Under the pieces are notes generated by a model. It was not told the DNA's origin and made no database searches. It saw only the letters and a program-made list of their open reading frames with translations. Below, in pieces: positions 31,531 to 34,351 of a DNA stretch of 34,351 bases. The stretch is from CAYLPJ01 sp964385465 (GTDB lineage: Bacteria > Planctomycetota > Phycisphaerae > SM23-33), in contig CAYLPJ010000062.1 of the NCBI GenBank assembly GCA_964385465.1, forward strand, positions 1 to 34,351. Direction: 5' to 3'. Made by a program: the position numbers and the translations under genes. Position 1 is the stretch's first letter; each line of letters starts with the position of its first letter.

Positions 31531-33978
31531 CTACGTCGGTTCGGTGGCCGGCGGGGTGTCCGGCTGAAGGGCTTGCAGCCAGGCCTCGATGCGTCTGAGG
31601 CGCTCGGTGCGGGGTGCCTTGGGGTCGTAGCCGGTGAGGTTCGGCGCCAACTGGGCCAGAACGTCCAGGACGGCCCGTTGCATGCCCTCCTCGGCGGCGT
31701 TCTCGGCCAGGGCGCGCAGCTCCAGCACCAGCGGCCGCACGGCCCGCTCGCCCATGGCCTCCAGCTCGGCGGCGGCGGCCTTGGCGGTCTCGGCGCCGGC
31801 GGCCTGGAGCTGGGCGACCAACTGGGCGACTCGCTTCCGGTCGGCGGCGGCCCGTTGGGTCCGGGCGGACGCCACGGTCGCGGCGATGGCCCGGCGGGGC
31901 TCCTCGCCCAGCCGCCGGCCGAACTGCCGCAGCACCTCGGCCCCGAGGAGGGCGGCGGGGCCGAAGCGCCCGTCGGCGACGAGGCCGTCGAGGTGCTTGC
32001 GGACGCGTGCGACGACCTCGTCGAAGGTGTCTGCCCGGGCGGGGTCGGCCATGGCCTTGAGCACCATCGGGTCGTTGGCCAGCAGCAGCGCGTCGACCCA
32101 TTCGAGGTAGACGCCGGAAGCGTCCTCGTGGTCGGCGGCGGCCAGGAGGCTGTAGGCCTCCCCCAGCAGCGGCGCGGCCTCGGCGGGCCTGGAGGCGGCG
32201 AGCAGGGCCGCCGCGAGCGTCCGCTGGGCGTTGGGCAGGTCGGGGCTTTGGGCGGCCTTGAGCGCCTGGACCAGCATCTGCCCGACCTGCACGCGCCGCG
32301 CCGGCGGGGCCTGTCGCTGATCGAGGATGTTGCACACCTCGGCGAGCGTGGCGGCGTCGGCGCCGGCCAACGCGCCCGTGGCGACCGTCCAGGCCTTCTC
32401 GCGAACCGTCGCGTCGGACTCCGCCGCCGGGTCGCTCCGCTGGAGGATCGTCTCGAGGTGCTTGGCGCCGTTCAGCGCCCCCAACGCCTCGACGACCGCT
32501 TGGCGGACCCCCCGGTCGTCGTCGGCCGCCAGGGGAACGAGGGCGTCCGACAGCTCGGCCTTGCCCAACTGCGCGACGGCCTTGACGGCGGCAAGGCGGA
32601 CGGTCGCGGCCGCGGCGGACAGCGCCGACCGCAGCGTGGGGACGAAGGCGTCGCCGCCGACCATGCCCATGGCGGTAAGGACGGCCTCGCGGAGTGCGGC
32701 GCCCGAGCCGTTGGCGGCCGGGGCGGACTCGAAGGCGGCGTAGCGGTCCAGCAGCGTCTTGACCGCCCGCTGGCGGACGTCGCCGGACAGCGGCTTCGCG
32801 GCGGCCAGCCGGGCCAGTGCCGAGGCGGCCGCGGCGGCGACGCGGTCGTCGGCGCTGGCGAGCTTCTCCAGGACCGGTTCGAGGGCCCTGGGCTCGCGGA
32901 GCTGCCCGAGGGCGCTGAGCAGCGCCTGCTGGACCTCGCGGTCCTGCTCGATCTCGAGCCTGGTCAGCAGGGCGGCCGGGGCGTCGGGATCGCCGAAGGT
33001 CGCCTCCAGCAGGGCGACCGTCCGCCGGACGCCGGCGTCCTCGTCGTTGAGCATGCCGCGGATGTGGGCCTTCAGCTCGTCGGAGACCTCGCCGTTGGCG
33101 GTCACGCGGCGGTTGGCCAGCGCCACCCCCACCTGGCGAACGTCGGCGAGGGGGTCCTTGAGGAAGCTCATCAGCAGCGCATCCTGCCGTGCGGCGGGCG
33201 TGGCGGCGTAGGTGTCCATCATGGCCGTCGCCAGGCGCCGGCGCAGGCGGGCGTTCTCGTCCTCCAACCGCGCCTTCTCCCGGGCGAGGCTGTCGGCGAG
33301 GTCGCCCAGCCAGGCCGTCGCGGGCTTGTTCTTGCTCTTGGCCCACCATCGCCGCCAGCGGGCGGCGTCGCGCCCGAAGGCGCGGATGTTCGTCAGCTTC
33401 GCCAGCGACTCGGCCGCCGCCTCGCTGATGGCGGCGTCGGGGTCGGCCACCAGGCGGACCAGCGCGTCGATCCCCTGCTTCTCCAGCACCCGCTGGAGCC
33501 CCGCGATGGCGACAAGGCGAACGGCCTTGTCCGCCCGCGGGTCCCGGGCGATGCCGATCAGCTTCCCGGTGACGCCCTGCTCCTTGTAGGTGACCAGGGC
33601 CCGGGCGGCGGGCAGGCGGACGGACGGCTCGGGGCCGGTGAGCATCGCCAGCAGCGGCGGGATGAACTCCGGCGAGCCAGCACCGTGCTTGGCGATCGCC
33701 TCGGCCAGCGCCCCCTGCGCCGGGCGGTTGCTCGAGTCGGCAAGGAACCGCTTGACCGTCTCGATCGCCGCCGGGTAGTCCCGCGAGACCAGCAGCTCCG
33801 CCGCCTCCGCCTTGGTCTTGGCCGACCGGGACGGGTCGGCCAACTGGGCCGAGAACATCCGCAGCTCCAGCTCCTGCTCGTTGGTGAGGGAGGGCTCCTC
33901 GGCCCCCTCGGCCGCGACATGCAACAGCGCCCCCGCCAGAATCGCCATCGTCCAACGTGTCGCGGTGTGCGGTTTCAC
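31531..33978 (-). CDS. Large exported HEAT-repeat protein
   Basis: An 815-residue protein. The start is GTG 33978, giving a basic leader (KPHTATRW) and a hydrophobic signal segment ending LLHVAAEGAE; ATG 33948 is an alternative without the basic part. HEAT/PBS-like solenoid repeats occupy about residues 65-225 and 260-560 (DAAISEAAAESLAKL, EVQQALLSALGQLRE, TVRLAAVKAVAQLGK, GVRQAVVEALGALNG). Between them lie the WRRWWAKSKNK motif, often found in Planctomycetota HEAT proteins, and a short coiled coil (about 230-258). The C-terminal 250 residues are helical, TPR-like (AQRTLAAALLAASRPAEAAP) with a final coiled region. No catalytic motif is seen. It probably serves as a protein-binding scaffold and is co-transcribed with the SGNH hydrolase. 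Confidence 0.85.
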   Translation of the reverse strand: MKPHTATRWTMAILAGALLHVAAEGAEEPSLTNEQELELRMFSAQLADPSRSAKTKAEAAELLVSRDYPAAIETVKRFLADSSNRPAQGALAEAIAKHGAGSPEFIPPLLAMLTGPEPSVRLPAARALVTYKEQGVTGKLIGIARDPRADKAVRLVAIAGLQRVLEKQGIDALVRLVADPDAAISEAAAESLAKLTNIRAFGRDAARWRRWWAKSKNKPATAWLGDLADSLAREKARLEDENARLRRRLATAMMDTYAATPAARQDALLMSFLKDPLADVRQVGVALANRRVTANGEVSDELKAHIRGMLNDEDAGVRRTVALLEATFGDPDAPAALLTRLEIEQDREVQQALLSALGQLREPRALEPVLEKLASADDRVAAAAASALARLAAAKPLSGDVRQRAVKTLLDRYAAFESAPAANGSGAALREAVLTAMGMVGGDAFVPTLRSALSAAAATVRLAAVKAVAQLGKAELSDALVPLAADDDRGVRQAVVEALGALNGAKHLETILQRSDPAAESDATVREKAWTVATGALAGADAATLAEVCNILDQRQAPPARRVQVGQMLVQALKAAQSPDLPNAQRTLAAALLAASRPAEAAPLLGEAYSLLAAADHEDASGVYLEWVDALLLANDPMVLKAMADPARADTFDEVVARVRKHLDGLVADGRFGPAALLGAEVLRQFGRRLGEEPRRAIAATVASARTQRAAADRKRVAQLVAQLQAAGAETAKAAAAELEAMGERAVRPLVLELRALAENAAEEGMQRAVLDVLAQLAPNLTGYDPKAPRTERLRRIEAWLQALQPDTPPATEPT

Positions 33979-34351
33979 CTTGTCCGTTCGGTCCTTCGCT
34001 GCGGTCGGCGCGCGGGTCTCTCGTCCCCTCCATACATAGAAACGTCCGCTATCGCTCGTCGGTTCGCGGGGGCGGAGGATTCCAGGAAAAATGCCGCGTT
34101 TTCAGGGACAATCGCCATACTGCCGACGAGGCAAGCTCCCCGCGACACACCCAGTGTCGGCGCCCCCGTCCGCGAAGGGACCGCCGCCCCGGGCGGCGCC
34201 CTCCAGATCCCGCTACGCGCCCTGTGGAGTGCGGCGGCAACGACGCCGCTTTCGCGGGAAGCGCGGGGCGCCTTCGCGCCCGACGATGCCACGCTCGCCG
34301 CGACGAACTCCCTGCGAAAGCGCGCCTCGTCGGCGAAGAAAAGCGGCGTCG
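33979..34351. other. Non-coding end region with an inverted repeat
   Basis: No convincing gene is seen in these 373 bases; a 105-codon minus-strand frame has no family look and is probably chance. The stretch CGACGCCGCTTT (34241-34252) is repeated inverted at 34340-34351, and GCGGCG/CGCCGC (34231-34236, 34244-34249) makes a small hairpin inside it. The pattern resembles dispersed GC-hairpin elements. A less GC-rich patch near 34030-34110 may hold the promoter of the HEAT-protein gene. Confidence 0.5.

Noticed and set aside
30191..34033. 1280-codon minus-strand frame covering both the SGNH and HEAT genes
   Set aside because: Only its last 436 codons are real (SGNH hydrolase). The upstream part is the wrong frame of the HEAT gene and is Arg/Gly/Pro-rich without motifs.
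33975..34292. 105-codon minus-strand frame
   Set aside because: It has no domain, no ribosome site and a composition like random GC-rich translation; it overlaps repeats and the HEAT gene start.

Overview
The window is very GC-rich (about 70% by eye) and looks like a chromosomal segment of a Planctomycetota bacterium, probably an uncultured heterotroph. The evidence for this is a dense set of exported proteins of types common in that phylum: HEAT-repeat proteins, a PQQ-like propeller protein, an SGNH hydrolase with a C-terminal extension, a right-handed beta-helix protein, a DUF5989 mini-membrane protein, and a 1600-residue protein joining an HzsA-like CxxCH core to a SUMF1/formylglycine-enzyme-like domain. 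Nearly all genes lie on the minus strand. The exceptions are a partial gene at the left edge, a four-helix-bundle relic, a MerR-like regulator, a histidine kinase and phosphate acetyltransferase. No rRNA, tRNA, CRISPR array or complete insertion sequence was seen.

Layout. 1-520: tail of an unrecognised plus-strand gene, a perfect 15-bp hairpin, an inverted repeat and a truncated four-helix-bundle (S23/bAvd-like) gene, which together look like a decayed accessory island. 601-4015 (minus): murI and a HEAT lipoprotein overlapping by ATGA, then a zinc-dependent dehydrogenase overlapping a PgeF/laccase-domain gene. 4065-4228: a 164-bp near-perfect palindrome that looks like a MITE and supplies the stop codon of the next gene. 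4225-7538 (minus): DUF5989 protein, exported TPR/coiled-coil protein and L-ribulokinase. 7771-10394: a membrane NTF2-like protein divergent from a minimal MerR regulator, then a heme-motif histidine kinase. 10447-15413 (minus): a large beta-helix protein, a beta-lactamase-fold lipoprotein and a low-complexity polyampholyte secreted protein. 15534-18150 (minus): recG and a LysM lipoprotein with a near-consensus promoter. 18234-23036 (minus): the giant HzsA-like/SUMF1 fusion. 23294-25106 (minus): sugar phosphate isomerase/epimerase and a polytopic membrane protein. 25212-26222 (plus): pta. 26241-29925 (minus): nucleoside hydrolase and PQQ-like propeller protein, headed by an AT-rich palindrome cluster. 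30191-33978 (minus): SGNH hydrolase and a large HEAT protein. 33979-34351: non-coding with terminal repeats.

How the genes fit together. Several fit carbohydrate and nucleoside scavenging with surface-exposed degradation: beta-helix protein, SGNH esterase, isomerase/epimerase, ribulokinase and nucleoside hydrolase. Others concern the envelope (MurI, PgeF, LysM, beta-lactamase fold) or sensing (DUF3365-type kinase, MerR). The items most worth follow-up are the HzsA-like/SUMF1 fusion, the palindromic element abutting the DUF5989 gene, the polyampholyte repeat protein, and the operator-like palindromes before the propeller gene. The very long plus-strand open frames opposite the large minus-strand genes are GC-driven shadows.
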